Positions 51,783 to 61,341 of a DNA stretch of 64,000 nt are shown in pieces. Where the stretch lies: positions 124,001 to 188,000 of the forward strand of contig ONPU01000001.1 in NCBI GenBank assembly GCA_900319795.1, given 5' to 3'. This DNA comes from an uncultured Eubacteriales bacterium (GTDB taxonomy: Bacteria; Bacillota; Clostridia; Lachnospirales; Lachnospiraceae). The position numbers and the translations under genes are program-made. Each line of letters opens with the position of its first letter. The first letter of the stretch is position 1. Below the pieces are notes generated by a model. It was not told where the DNA came from, ran no database searches, and saw nothing but the letters and a program-made list of their open reading frames with translations.

Positions 51783-54680
51783 TCAGTCGACGTTCACCTG
51801 TGTAACCTGTTCGGTCTTGGCTGTTCCGGAGATGATATCCTTTTCATCCGCGAGCTTGAAGTAGTACTGCAGAATGTCTTTGGCCGTCATCATACAGTTC
51901 GTGGAGGAATAGCCGTTACCGATACGCACGGCAATCGCGATTTCCGGTTTTTCATAAGGAGCATAACAGATAAAGAGAGCGTGGGACGGTCTCGATTTGC
52001 TTTCCTGAGCGGTCCCGGTCTTTCCGGCTACATGAATCGGAAGATCGGCATACTCGGTTTTCGAATCGATCACGGCGCGCATGCCTTCGTGGATGACGTC
52101 CCAGGTTGCCGATTTAATGGAAAGCGTGCTCTCGATTTCCGGTGAATAGTCCTTTGTAATATTATTCTCATCGTCTGTCACGCGGTCGACCATGGAGATG
52201 TTGTAGCTTGTGCCTCCATTTGCCAATGTCGTGACATACCTTGCGAGCTGTGTGGTGGTATAGGAATGCGTTCCCTGTCCGATCGAGGACTGAATCGCGT
52301 ACTGATCGGAGACATGGGGTTCATTTTCAGGAACTTCGATGCCGGACGGCTTGTCCATGTTGTAGAGCTTCGCGTACTGCTGCAGCTTGGACAATGACAG
52401 GGAGTCCGACCAGTTTCCTTCTTCGTTGATGCCGAGCTGATACGCGACATTACAGAAGAATACGTTGCAGGAGTTCTCGATGCCGCCGATGATATTCAAC
52501 GGACCGTGGCCGGTACGCAGCCAGCATCTTAAGGGCGTTTCCGTCTCGTCGAAAGTACCGGTACAGTTGAAGACGGTCTTGGTAGTGATCTTCCGCTCTT
52601 CCAGACCGGCAGTCGTGGTTACCAGCTTGAAGGTCGAACCGGGCGCCGTTTCCTGCTGAGTCGCTTTGTTGTAGAACGGACCCGAAGCGTCTGCCGCGAG
52701 CTTGTTGTAATAGGCGACATCCATGGAGTTGGCCAGCCTGTTATTGTCATAACCCGGATAGGTTACACAGGCCAGAATCTCACCCGTATTCGGATTGGTT
52801 ACAACGGCCGATCCGGAACAGGGGTCGAGAGCCAGCATGGTGGGTGTCAGCTCGAGCGAGTTGATTTTTTCGATGATGAGGTCGTATGTTTCAATTTCCC
52901 CGCCCTTAAAAGCTTCGTAGAGATTGTCTTCCTTGTCGAAGACGCCCTGATCATAAAGGGCGAGAACCAGTTTCTTTCCGGAAAGTCCGCCTTCACGGAT
53001 CAGGTATTTGTACAGAATTTTCGAAAATCTGGCATCCGTGGAAAGCTTTTCCTCGATGTAATCCGAAAGCGCGTGGTACGTCTCGTTGGAGTCCATGTAG
53101 CTGTTGTCGGGAGCGATTTCGGAAATATCGATCCAGTTTCTGCTGATCGCGTAAGTCAGATATTCCTTGAGGGAAATGGTCTCGTCTCTTGTCCACGCGA
53201 GATAGGTCGCGTCCGTTTTGTCGATTTTCGAAGAATCGAGAATACCGGTCTCGCTCATCAGCATATTGTTGACGATGTAGGATTCGTATTCCTTCATCTC
53301 ATCCTTCAGTTCGTTATAAGGATAGGGGTTGCTGGTAGTCAGCTGCTGCTGAATTTTACCGAATACTTCCCTCTGTTTATCCGCGAAGATTTCCGCGATT
53401 TCCTTTTCGGTCTCAGACGCGTCTTCTTCATAAAAATGAGGTACATCCAGAACGCCGTTATCGACCAGCGCGACATAGACATCCGTGATCGGAATCATAA
53501 TCGAAGCGGTATCATCCACATCGGAACTGTCAAAGGAATCGGCCTGAATAATGACCGTGCTTAAAATACCGGCAATACGCTGCTCCAGTATTTTATAAAC
53601 CGCCATCTGCAGCTGGGAATCGAGGTTGAGGTATACATTGCCTCCCGCGTGCGGTTCAATACGCATCTCATCATTGATCTGCGTGACCTTGCCGAAACGG
53701 TCGACATTGACAGTCTCCTGTCCGTCGCTGCCCTGCAGTACGCTCTCAAACACTTTTTCAATACCGGATTTTCCGACGACAGACTCACTGTTGTATCTGG
53801 AATCCTCTGCCTGAAGTTCCGCGAGGTCTTCCGAAGAGACGCGGCCGGTATAGCCGATCAGAGAAGCAAACGCAAGAGGATCATTGTAGACCCTGCTTGT
53901 ATCCTCCACGATATCCAGTCCGGTCAGGATGTCCTTCTGCTCGCTGAGCGCGGCGACAGATTCGTCAGAAATCTTTCTGGCGATGGTAACAGGCATGTAT
54001 TTCCGATACTGAGTCGTAAAAAGCTGATAGCGGACATAGATGATATCGAGAAGATCCTTTCTGCTCAATTCAAGAGGAAGCCCGTTTGCCGTAAGTTCTT
54101 CTTCCGAATAGGGATTTTTGGTACGGACGATGGCAAAGCGGGATTCGCTCATCAGCGTTTCGATCATCTCGTCAGCGGTACTCGACGCTTCCTCTTCCTT
54201 CATGTCATCGATTTTGGCGCGCCCGAAAACGTCCGCCTTAAAACGCTGAAGGGACTTGCCTTCAACATCGTAAGTGTAGTTTCCGTTTTCATCCAGTACC
54301 ACGTGGAAGTCGTTGCTTAAGGAATCTCCGTGCGCCTCAAGGATTTTGGAGATTCTGTAAGCTTCCCCGTTCAGCGCGAGCTGACGGGCACGTGTGGTGG
54401 GATAACTTCCCGAGTCTTCCAGCGTCACCGAATAGGACAGCTTATTATAGGCTAAAAGAAAGCCGTTTCTGTCATAGATATTTCCTCTGGTGCTCTTCAG
54501 GGTTCTTGTACGGGTGGTTTTCATACTGAAGTTTTCACGATAGTCCGCCCCGTTGATGATCTGAAGATTGTACAGTCTTTGGATGAGGACAACCGAAAGG
54601 CCGACAAACAGAATAACAAGCAGAAAAGCCCTGTTGATATGAAATTTTCGAAGTGTTTTTCTTTCTTTTCTTCTTTTCAT
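51783..54680 (-). CDS. mrdA: Penicillin-binding protein 2 (class B transpeptidase) with long insertion
   Basis: 965 aa, against about 600-700 for typical PBP2. Membrane anchor about 15-35, dimerisation/pedestal domain (KSTRGNIYDRNGFLLAYN about 60). An unusual Asp/Glu-rich helical insertion of about 250 residues (about 370-615) comes just before the transpeptidase domain. Catalytic motifs are intact: Ser682 (GSTFK), SCN at 737-739 and Lys887 (GKTGTAQ). It crosslinks wall peptides during elongation with RodA and MreBCD. Confidence 0.9.
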   Translation of the reverse strand: MKRRKERKTLRKFHINRAFLLVILFVGLSVVLIQRLYNLQIINGADYRENFSMKTTRTRTLKSTRGNIYDRNGFLLAYNKLSYSVTLEDSGSYPTTRARQLALNGEAYRISKILEAHGDSLSNDFHVVLDENGNYTYDVEGKSLQRFKADVFGRAKIDDMKEEEASSTADEMIETLMSESRFAIVRTKNPYSEEELTANGLPLELSRKDLLDIIYVRYQLFTTQYRKYMPVTIARKISDESVAALSEQKDILTGLDIVEDTSRVYNDPLAFASLIGYTGRVSSEDLAELQAEDSRYNSESVVGKSGIEKVFESVLQGSDGQETVNVDRFGKVTQINDEMRIEPHAGGNVYLNLDSQLQMAVYKILEQRIAGILSTVIIQADSFDSSDVDDTASIMIPITDVYVALVDNGVLDVPHFYEEDASETEKEIAEIFADKQREVFGKIQQQLTTSNPYPYNELKDEMKEYESYIVNNMLMSETGILDSSKIDKTDATYLAWTRDETISLKEYLTYAISRNWIDISEIAPDNSYMDSNETYHALSDYIEEKLSTDARFSKILYKYLIREGGLSGKKLVLALYDQGVFDKEDNLYEAFKGGEIETYDLIIEKINSLELTPTMLALDPCSGSAVVTNPNTGEILACVTYPGYDNNRLANSMDVAYYNKLAADASGPFYNKATQQETAPGSTFKLVTTTAGLEERKITTKTVFNCTGTFDETETPLRCWLRTGHGPLNIIGGIENSCNVFFCNVAYQLGINEEGNWSDSLSLSKLQQYAKLYNMDKPSGIEVPENEPHVSDQYAIQSSIGQGTHSYTTTQLARYVTTLANGGTSYNISMVDRVTDDENNITKDYSPEIESTLSIKSATWDVIHEGMRAVIDSKTEYADLPIHVAGKTGTAQESKSRPSHALFICYAPYEKPEIAIAVRIGNGYSSTNCMMTAKDILQYYFKLADEKDIISGTAKTEQVTQVNVD

Positions 54681-54709
54681 TTCAATCCCGTAGAATGATA
54701 GGAATCACG

Positions 54710-55237
54710 TTAGTCCCGGATCCAGAGCGAATAGATTCCCTTCTTTTCCTTTTCGCGCATCACATGATTGAGCTTTAAGATGATCCTGTAAAGAAGCATC
54801 AGCATAATCAGCGTCGAAACCACTTCCGGAAGGATGATATTTTTCAGATACCCTGCAAAATCGGTTCTGCCCCTTAAAAGGAATCCGGCGATATAGATGA
54901 TGGTATTATAAACCAGATCAAAAACAAGTGTCAGCAGTAAGGGAAGTTTGATGTCTTCGTCAAAGTATTTTTCGGCAAATGTCCCCGAAAAATATCCCGT
55001 GATCACAAAGAGAAGAGCCGAGAATCCAAGGGGACCCGGATTGGAGATATCCAGAAGAAGGCCGCATATGAAACCGGTCAGCGCTCCTTCCGCGCTTCCC
55101 TGCATAAAGGCAATGGAAACCGTGATGACCATCATCAGGTTCGGGACGGCTCCCAGAAACGGAATCATGGGAAATACAGCTGTCTGCAGGATATAACAGA
55201 CAACGATGATCAGAAATATGACCAGTTTCCTTCTCAC
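54710..55237 (-). CDS. mreD: Rod shape-determining protein MreD
   Basis: 175 aa, about five membrane segments, with the MreD-like AFMQGSAEGALTGFICGLLLDISNPGPLG block and FSGTFAEKYFDEDIKLPLL. Membrane part of the MreBCD elongasome; 4-bp overlap with mreC. Confidence 0.85.
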   Translation of the reverse strand: MRRKLVIFLIIVVCYILQTAVFPMIPFLGAVPNLMMVITVSIAFMQGSAEGALTGFICGLLLDISNPGPLGFSALLFVITGYFSGTFAEKYFDEDIKLPLLLTLVFDLVYNTIIYIAGFLLRGRTDFAGYLKNIILPEVVSTLIMLMLLYRIILKLNHVMREKEKKGIYSLWIRD

Positions 55238-56097
55238 GATTCCAGCTCCTTTGCCGTAGTTTTCAGTTCCTTTATGATCAGAACCTCACGGATGTTCTGA
55301 AAATCCGCCGCCGGAATGATCGTTCCGGACTTTGTGAGGTTGTTGGCGTCAAGCGAAATATCGGCCACGTAGCCGATCAGGATTCCCGTCAGATACTTGT
55401 CGCTGATATTCGAAGTGACGACCGCGGTTCCTTCAATGACCTGGTTGTCGGAATCTCTCAACGCGCTGAAGTTGATCTTTCCGCTGTCCATACTGAGAAG
55501 ATTGCCGTTTACGACACAGGGCTCGGACGTATTTGACGCCATTGCGCTGATATTGCTTTCATCATCGACGATCGAACGGATCTGAGCCCAGTTCGGACCG
55601 ACCTGGGTCACAATTCCGACAAGTCCGCCGTAACCGAGCACGTTCATATCCACGGCAACACCGTCGTCACTGCCTCTGTTGACGACAAACGTGCTGTACC
55701 AGTTGCCCGGGTTTCTGGAAATGACCTCCGCGGCGATCTTATCGTATTCACTGTATTTTCTGTCCATCTGGTAGAGAGTGCGCAGACGCTCGAGTTCGGA
55801 CTGGTTCTGTACCAGCTCGTTGTTTTTCAGCGTCAGCTGCTCGATCTCCGCCTTCAGCTCTTCATTTTCATCACTTAAGTGCTTCACATCCTGAAAACCG
55901 GAAAACTGCCGGTAAACCCAGGTGCCGATGCGATTGATGCCGTTCTGGAAAGGCGTTACGACAAAGCCCGTAGCGCTTCTTACGGGTCCACTGATGCGGC
56001 TGGAAGATATCGTCGCCATAAGAAGACCGATACAGATAATAATCAGTACGGCCATCCAGCGCCTTCCTTTTCCGTTAAAATCGAATCTGTTTTTCAT
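55234..56097 (-). CDS. mreC: Rod shape-determining protein MreC
   Basis: 287 aa. N-terminal membrane segment (about 12-32), coiled coil about 65-105 (LSDENEELKAEIEQLTLKN), then the beta-rich MreC domain with SRNPGNWYSTFVVNRGSDDGVAVDM and VGIVTQVGPNWAQIRSIVDDE. Extracytoplasmic scaffold of the elongasome. It starts 4 bp after mreB. Confidence 0.93.
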   Translation of the reverse strand: MKNRFDFNGKGRRWMAVLIIICIGLLMATISSSRISGPVRSATGFVVTPFQNGINRIGTWVYRQFSGFQDVKHLSDENEELKAEIEQLTLKNNELVQNQSELERLRTLYQMDRKYSEYDKIAAEVISRNPGNWYSTFVVNRGSDDGVAVDMNVLGYGGLVGIVTQVGPNWAQIRSIVDDESNISAMASNTSEPCVVNGNLLSMDSGKINFSALRDSDNQVIEGTAVVTSNISDKYLTGILIGYVADISLDANNLTKSGTIIPAADFQNIREVLIIKELKTTAKELES

Positions 56098-56101
56098 GAT
56101 C

Positions 56102-57112
56102 TTATTTCTTCCTGACCGAGCGGATATACTCTTTCATCTCTTTGTCATCAATAATCTTCTTGATACCCTTGACCGTACAGAACTCGTAGTCCGGCGAAAC
56201 GCGTATTCTGCTTCCGATCATACGCGTCAGGAAACGGTCAATTCCTCTGATTCTCGCTGTCGCTCCCGTGAGAAAGATCCCTTCCTGGAGAACACTGTTG
56301 CGGATCTGCGGAGGCGTTCTCTCGAGAAACATTCTCATTTCTTCGGCGCCCCTTGTCATCTCGTCTTCCACGGCCCTGCTGACAATTCTGCCGGAGATTT
56401 CATCTTCTCTCGGGAGTCCGGAAAGCGTGTCGATTCCGGTTACTTTTCTGCTCTCTTCAGCTCCCGCTTCCAGTGAGGAAAGAGAGATTTTCAGTCTGCG
56501 GGCTGTTTTCTGTCCGATCAGCAGGTTTCTGGACCGTCTGATTTCACTGACAATCGCCTCATTGAGATCCTGTCCGCCTATCGCGATCGAATCGCTTACA
56601 ATCACCTGGCCCTGAGTGATCACGGACACTTCCGTACTTTGCGCGCCGATATCGAGAATCATACTGCCGCGCGTTTCCGCGATATCGATCCCCAGCTGAC
56701 ACGCCGTACAGATCGGCCTGTCAATCAGCATAACGGAGGGATTTCTCAAATCACCCAGATTGCTGATGGCATAGTAAGCTCTTTTTTCGATTTCCGACAT
56801 ATTGCAGGGAGCTGAAAAACAGATGGAAGCCCTGGGGCCCGCGTGGCTGTCCGTCTTCTTCAGCAAAAGCCGGAGCAGCATCTCAACCTCCGCCACATCG
56901 GCGATGCGTCCGTTCGCGACAGGGCGCTCGACCACAATGCCCGGAGGGTTCTTCTCATACATTTCATATGCGTCGTTTCCGACCGCAAGCACCTGCGACG
57001 CGTCTTTGATCGCGATCATGTTATGTTCGTGCAGTAGCCGGTTTTTCCGGAACGAATAGATTTTTATCTCGCTTGTTCCGAGGTCAACGCCGAAGACGTT
57101 TCTGTTGAACAT
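56102..57112 (-). CDS. mreB: Divergent MreB-like actin-family protein
   Basis: 336 aa in the mreB position. Actin-fold motifs are recognisable but changed: phosphate 1 is VFGVDLGTSEIKIY (usual DLGTANT), phosphate 2 is MILDIGAQSTEVSVI (usual DIGGGTTEVAVI), and the adenosine motif is FLTGATARIRGIDRFL (usual LTGGGA). Connect-1 is near VERPVANGRIADVAEVEML. It may still polymerise along the membrane and guide wall synthesis, but the glycine losses around the nucleotide are unusual for a sole MreB. Confidence 0.88.
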   Translation of the reverse strand: MFNRNVFGVDLGTSEIKIYSFRKNRLLHEHNMIAIKDASQVLAVGNDAYEMYEKNPPGIVVERPVANGRIADVAEVEMLLRLLLKKTDSHAGPRASICFSAPCNMSEIEKRAYYAISNLGDLRNPSVMLIDRPICTACQLGIDIAETRGSMILDIGAQSTEVSVITQGQVIVSDSIAIGGQDLNEAIVSEIRRSRNLLIGQKTARRLKISLSSLEAGAEESRKVTGIDTLSGLPREDEISGRIVSRAVEDEMTRGAEEMRMFLERTPPQIRNSVLQEGIFLTGATARIRGIDRFLTRMIGSRIRVSPDYEFCTVKGIKKIIDDKEMKEYIRSVRKK

Positions 57113-57235
57113 CCGTTTCCTTTTCCATTCGTGATTTTATGTGCCGTTTTCATAACAGCAAACAACTGGGCGTCGGCCAGTACCGACGCTCCAGACATCA
57201 GACACCTTTATAGGGTTCATCATATTTTACACTAT

Positions 57236-58408
57236 TCACTGGTCCGATGCAAGCGATGCGGCGGCGGACCGTCCGGCGGAAATTCCTCCGGACCACGCGA
57301 ACTGCAGATTCCAGCCTCCGCATTTGCCGACGATATCCAGCATTTCTCCGCAGATATAGAGCCCGGGAACCAAACGGGACATCATCGTCTGATCCTCTAT
57401 TTCTTCTGACAACACTCCCCCGGAGGCAGCCTGGGCTTCCCCAAGCGGCGCGCAGCCGGTGACTTCGAATGCAAGGTGGTGCAAAAGCTTTCCGGCTTCG
57501 TCTGAGGTCAGCTTTGAAAATACGGCCCCGTAAAGCTTTTCAGGAACAATGCTGCGGATAAAATCCGTTTCCCTGATATCCTTCAGTCCGGGCAGGTCCT
57601 TAAGATCCGGAGCGAAATCACAGACGATTCTGACCTTTCGTCCCTTCTGAAGATACGGATCCGCCTTTACTGCGAGATTAAACACGCATATTCCGGACAG
57701 TCCTTTGGAAGTGAACTGGACCTGTCCGTCTTCCCTGTCGATGACGCTGTCATCCGCAAGAAGCGTTACAGAGGCATTCGCGCGGATTCCGGCCAGTTCT
57801 TTTCGTGGATTCCGCACGTATAGCGGAGCAAGCGCGGAACGGAAAGGAAGAAAGGTATGCCCGAAAGAGCGGACCAGTTCACCCTTGAAGAAAACAGAGT
57901 TTTCCGCAAGCCCCGCAGGAGATCCGCAGGCGAGTATCAGGCGTCTGGAACGATAGGTCCAGTTTCCGGATACCGCGTAAAAACCGCTCTCGTCTTTTCC
58001 GCATTCCTTAACAAATTCATTGTTCCGGATGCGGACATGGAGCTCCTCCGCCCTTTCAAGAAGAGCGCCGCGCACAAAAGAGGCCTCGTCATTATAGGGA
58101 TAGAGCCAGCCGTCACGGCTTTTCAGGATCACACCGATGGATTTGAAAAAGGCGTATGTCTCTTCCCGCGTGACATGTTCCAGAACCCGTTCCGCAAAGG
58201 CGGCATTCGTTCCGGAATAGGCGGTCGAACTGTCCCCCGTATTGGACAGATTGCATCTGCCGTTTCCGGTCCTTAAGAGCTTGCTGCCGGCTTTTTTTCC
58301 CGCTTCCAGAACGGTCACAGACGCACCTGACTGCGCTGCAGCCAAGGCCGCCGTCAGCCCGGAGGCTCCTCCACCGATAATGAGAATATCTGAAAATGAT
58401 GCATTCAT
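57236..58408 (-). CDS. HI0933/BaiN-family FAD-dependent oxidoreductase
   Basis: 390 aa. N-terminal FAD-binding ILIIGGGASGLTAALAAAQSGASVTVLEAGKK (split here: GGGASG is the dinucleotide motif), SKLLRTGNGRCNLSN typical of the family, and the C-terminal LYICGEMLDIVGKCGGWNLQFAWSGG. Family members are aminoacetone-oxidase-like or bile-acid reductases; the substrate here is unknown. Confidence 0.9.
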   Translation of the reverse strand: MNASFSDILIIGGGASGLTAALAAAQSGASVTVLEAGKKAGSKLLRTGNGRCNLSNTGDSSTAYSGTNAAFAERVLEHVTREETYAFFKSIGVILKSRDGWLYPYNDEASFVRGALLERAEELHVRIRNNEFVKECGKDESGFYAVSGNWTYRSRRLILACGSPAGLAENSVFFKGELVRSFGHTFLPFRSALAPLYVRNPRKELAGIRANASVTLLADDSVIDREDGQVQFTSKGLSGICVFNLAVKADPYLQKGRKVRIVCDFAPDLKDLPGLKDIRETDFIRSIVPEKLYGAVFSKLTSDEAGKLLHHLAFEVTGCAPLGEAQAASGGVLSEEIEDQTMMSRLVPGLYICGEMLDIVGKCGGWNLQFAWSGGISAGRSAAASLASDQ

Positions 58409-58421
58409 ACCGGATCGCTCC

Positions 58422-59696
58422 TTATAAACTGATGAGTCCCTTCTCTTTCAAACACTGGAGAGACATCATAATGCCGTATTTTGCCGAAGGCCAGGTGAGT
58501 CCTCCCTGGAAAAAGACATTGTAGGGCTCGCGCAGAGGACCGTCAGCGGACAATTCAATGGAAGAACCGCTGATAAAGGAACCGCTGGCCATAATGACCT
58601 GATCGTCGTAGCCGGGCATATCCCACGGTTCCGGAGTCACGAAGGAATCGACCGGTGCCGCCTTCTGGATGCCCGTGCAAAACGCCTGCAGCGCTTCCGG
58701 ACTCTTAAGCGCAACGGACTGAATGATATCGTACCGCTCTTCCGTCGCGTTCGGAACACATTCAAAACCGAGCTTCTCATATACGGACGCCGCGAGGCAG
58801 GCGGCTTTCATCGCCGAAGCCGTTACCGTGGGCGCAAGGAAAAAGCCCTGGAAAAAGGACGTATTCAGATTGAGCGACGGTCCGATCTCACTTCCGAGTC
58901 CCGGACAGGTCATCCGGAAAGAAGCATTTTCCACATATTCTTTCTTTCCGCAGATATATCCGCCGCTTGGCGCCAGTCCGCCTCCCGGATTTTTGATCAG
59001 GGAACCGACGATCAGATCCGCGCCGAGATCCGTAGGCTCGATTGTTTCGGCAAATTCCCCGTAACAGTTATCCACCATACACACAATATGAGGGTTCAGC
59101 GATTTGACAAATGCAATCGCCTCGCCGATTTCCTCGACACTCAGCGTTCGTCTCGAAGAATACCCCTTTGAGCGCTGGATTGCCACCATCCTTGTTCTTT
59201 CGTTAATGGCCGCTTTTATGGCAGGAAAATCAAAACGGCCGTCCGCATCCAGATCCGTTTCGGCATAAGTGATGCCGTATTCGGCTAAAGAACCTCTCGA
59301 CGGACGGATTCCGATCACTTCGTGAAGGGTGTCATAGGGAGTTCCGCTGATTGAAAGAAGCTCATCTCCCGTTTTCAAATTGCCGAACAGAGCGATGGCA
59401 AGAGCATGTGTGCCGCAGGCGATCAGAGGCCTTACAAGCGCCGCTTCGGCCCCAAAGGCATACGCGTAGACTTTTTCCAGCGTATCCCTTCCAATGTCAT
59501 TATAACCGTATCCGCTGGTACCGCTCATACAAGCTTCCGACACATGCGCGTCATGGAAAGCTTTCAGCACCTTGATCTGATTGTACTCTGCTGTTTCGTC
59601 AATATGCACAAATCTTTCCTGAAGTGACGCGCATACAGACTGTGTAAAACGATAAATATCGCCGTCAATACCGGCTTTTTTGTATTGTTCTTCCAT
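58422..59696 (-). CDS. Methionine gamma-lyase family PLP enzyme (YnbB type)
   Basis: 424 aa, PF06838-type. SGTSGYGYNDIGRDTLEKVYA, RPLIACGTHALAIALFGNL, CMVDNCYGEFAE (PLP Asp) and the PLP lysine in ADLIVGSLIKNPGGG. Older annotation calls it aluminium-resistance protein; the activity in vivo is unclear, possibly a C-S lyase. Divergent from the aldo/keto reductase gene at 59842. Confidence 0.9.
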   Translation of the reverse strand: MEEQYKKAGIDGDIYRFTQSVCASLQERFVHIDETAEYNQIKVLKAFHDAHVSEACMSGTSGYGYNDIGRDTLEKVYAYAFGAEAALVRPLIACGTHALAIALFGNLKTGDELLSISGTPYDTLHEVIGIRPSRGSLAEYGITYAETDLDADGRFDFPAIKAAINERTRMVAIQRSKGYSSRRTLSVEEIGEAIAFVKSLNPHIVCMVDNCYGEFAETIEPTDLGADLIVGSLIKNPGGGLAPSGGYICGKKEYVENASFRMTCPGLGSEIGPSLNLNTSFFQGFFLAPTVTASAMKAACLAASVYEKLGFECVPNATEERYDIIQSVALKSPEALQAFCTGIQKAAPVDSFVTPEPWDMPGYDDQVIMASGSFISGSSIELSADGPLREPYNVFFQGGLTWPSAKYGIMMSLQCLKEKGLISL

Positions 59697-59721
59697 AACG
59701 ACCGTTCTCTTTCAAAATGAT

Positions 59722-59766
59722 GTGTAACAAAAATGTAACAAAAGAATAGGTGAAATAGTGTATAAT
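59722..59766 (+). promoter_or_regulatory. Divergent regulatory region with TGTAACAAAA repeats and a -10
   Basis: Two direct copies of TGTAACAAAA (about 59722-59732 and 59734-59743) precede a TATAAT (59761-59766) that probably serves the aldo/keto reductase. No good -35 is at 17 bp, so an activator using the repeats is possible. Confidence 0.35.
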
Positions 59767-59841
59767 TATAAATTGTGTCGGGGAGAGGGAAACCCCGCCA
59801 TGAATCCTAACAGAATCAAATTCCTTAAACAAGAGGTATTT

Positions 59842-60660
59842 ATGTATCCTACGATACGTTTGAATTCATCCTATGATATGCCGCTGCTTGGCCTTGGCCT
59901 CTATAAGGCAACGGATCCTGTAGAAACCAGGGAAGCCATATCCGCTGCGGCCATGCTCGGCTACCGTCTTTTTGATACGGCTTCCGTCTACAAAAACGAG
60001 GAACTGGTAGGCGAAGGAATCGCGGAGTGCGGCGTTCCCCGCAAAGATCTGTTCATTACGACGAAAATCTGGAACAATGCCCAGCGTGTCGGCAACATTG
60101 AAAGCAGCTTTGAGAGGTCTTTGGAACGCCTCGGCCTCGACTATATCGATCTCTATCTGATTCACTGGCCGGTTCCGGGCTTTTATCTCGATACCTGGCA
60201 TGTTCTTGAGGATCTTGTTCATTCCGGCAAACTCCGCTCAATCGGAGTCTCCAATTTCTCCACCCGTGATCTCGACAATCTGATTGAACACTCTTCCATT
60301 ATTCCGGCCGTAAACCAGATCGAATATCATCCTTACTTCGATCAGTCCGGAATCCGGATATTCTGTCAGGAATGCGGAATTGCCGTTCAGGCATATTCTC
60401 CGCTCGCCAGAGGAAAGTATCTGGACGATCCCACTCTGATCATGATCGCAGAAAAATACCACCGCTCGACCGCGCAGATCGGCCTACGGTGGACGATTCA
60501 AAAAGGAGTGGCCGTTATCCCGAAATCCGTCCGGAGCGAACGGATTCTGGAAAACAGCCAGATCTTTGATTTCGAGCTGAATGAAGAGGAAATGGCGATG
60601 ATTGACAGCCTCAATCAGAACTACCGTTCCGCCAGCATCCCTGAAGATATGCTGCGCTGA
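59842..60660 (+). CDS. Aldo/keto reductase
   Basis: 272 aa from ATG 59842 (AGAGGT 6-7 bp upstream); the frame opens 28 codons earlier without a good start. AKR tetrad: FDTASVYKNEE (Asp, Tyr), ITTKIW (Lys) and YLIHWPVPG (His); then GVSNFS, VNQIEYHPYF and VIPKSVRSERILEN for NADPH binding. Single domain without the Fe-S extension of the other reductase in the window. Substrate unknown. Confidence 0.93.
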   Translation: MYPTIRLNSSYDMPLLGLGLYKATDPVETREAISAAAMLGYRLFDTASVYKNEELVGEGIAECGVPRKDLFITTKIWNNAQRVGNIESSFERSLERLGLDYIDLYLIHWPVPGFYLDTWHVLEDLVHSGKLRSIGVSNFSTRDLDNLIEHSSIIPAVNQIEYHPYFDQSGIRIFCQECGIAVQAYSPLARGKYLDDPTLIMIAEKYHRSTAQIGLRWTIQKGVAVIPKSVRSERILENSQIFDFELNEEEMAMIDSLNQNYRSASIPEDMLR

Positions 60661-60674
60661 TGAATCTTCAGGGA
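60638..60674. terminator. 11-bp perfect inverted repeat across the aldo/keto reductase stop codon
   Basis: TCCCTGAAGAT (60638-60648) and ATCTTCAGGGA (60664-60674) flank a 15-nt loop containing the stop. It lies between convergent genes (reductase + and plsY -). No U tract follows, so it may be a factor-dependent or RNA-stabilising element. Confidence 0.45.
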
Positions 60675-60693
60675 CACATTCATTTCCTGCGGA

Positions 60694-61341
60694 TTATTTC
60701 CCGCTCTTAAAGATATAGGTCTTTCTTTCCGTGCCTGTGAGGAGGGCACGGATATTTTTGCTGTGCCTTACATACATCATTCCCGAAATAATCGCTGCCA
60801 GGATGACAATCTCAATATTGATCGCGGTCGTAGTCTGGAACTTGCCTGTAACCGCCATAATGATGATGCCGATCAGGAATTCCGCGCCGACAAGGAGCGA
60901 ACCCAGGGAAACATAGTGCGTCAGGGCAATCGTGCCGAAGAAAAGGACGATTCCGATCAGCGTCATGGGCAGGGACATGGCGATAATCAGGCCGCCTGTA
61001 CATGCGACGCCTTTGCCGCCCTTGAAATTCATATAGAACGGATAATTGTGGCCGAGTATGCAGCCAAGGCCGGCGTACATCCGAAGCAGATAATCCATTT
61101 GGGGAGCCTTTGCTCCGAAAAGGAAGTGAACAATATAAACCGCGATCACGCATTTGATGATATCGCCGATCATCACGATCGCGCCTGCCTTCTTCCCGAG
61201 GGTTCGAAGAGTATTGGTTGTGCCGGCATTTCCCGATCCTTTTGTACGGATATCGATTCCGTGCATTTTCCCGTAAATATAGGAAGTCTGGAAATTCCCG
61301 AACAGATAGCCGATTATCAGTGCAGCAATACGCATTATCAT
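60694..61341 (-). CDS. plsY: Acyl-phosphate:glycerol-3-phosphate acyltransferase PlsY
   Basis: 215 aa, about five membrane segments. Catalytic motifs: [19 protein letters not shown] (motif 1), [17 protein letters not shown] (motif 2) and the later membrane Gly-rich part. It adds the first acyl chain to glycerol-3-phosphate using acyl-phosphate. It overlaps der by 4 bp; FakA at the other end of the window feeds the same acyl-phosphate pool. Confidence 0.94.
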   Translation of the reverse strand: MIMRIAALIIGYLFGNFQTSYIYGKMHGIDIRTKGSGNAGTTNTLRTLGKKAGAIVMIGDIIKCVIAVYIVHFLFGAKAPQMDYLLRMYAGLGCILGHNYPFYMNFKGGKGVACTGGLIIAMSLPMTLIGIVLFFGTIALTHYVSLGSLLVGAEFLIGIIIMAVTGKFQTTTAINIEIVILAAIISGMMYVRHSKNIRALLTGTERKTYIFKSGK

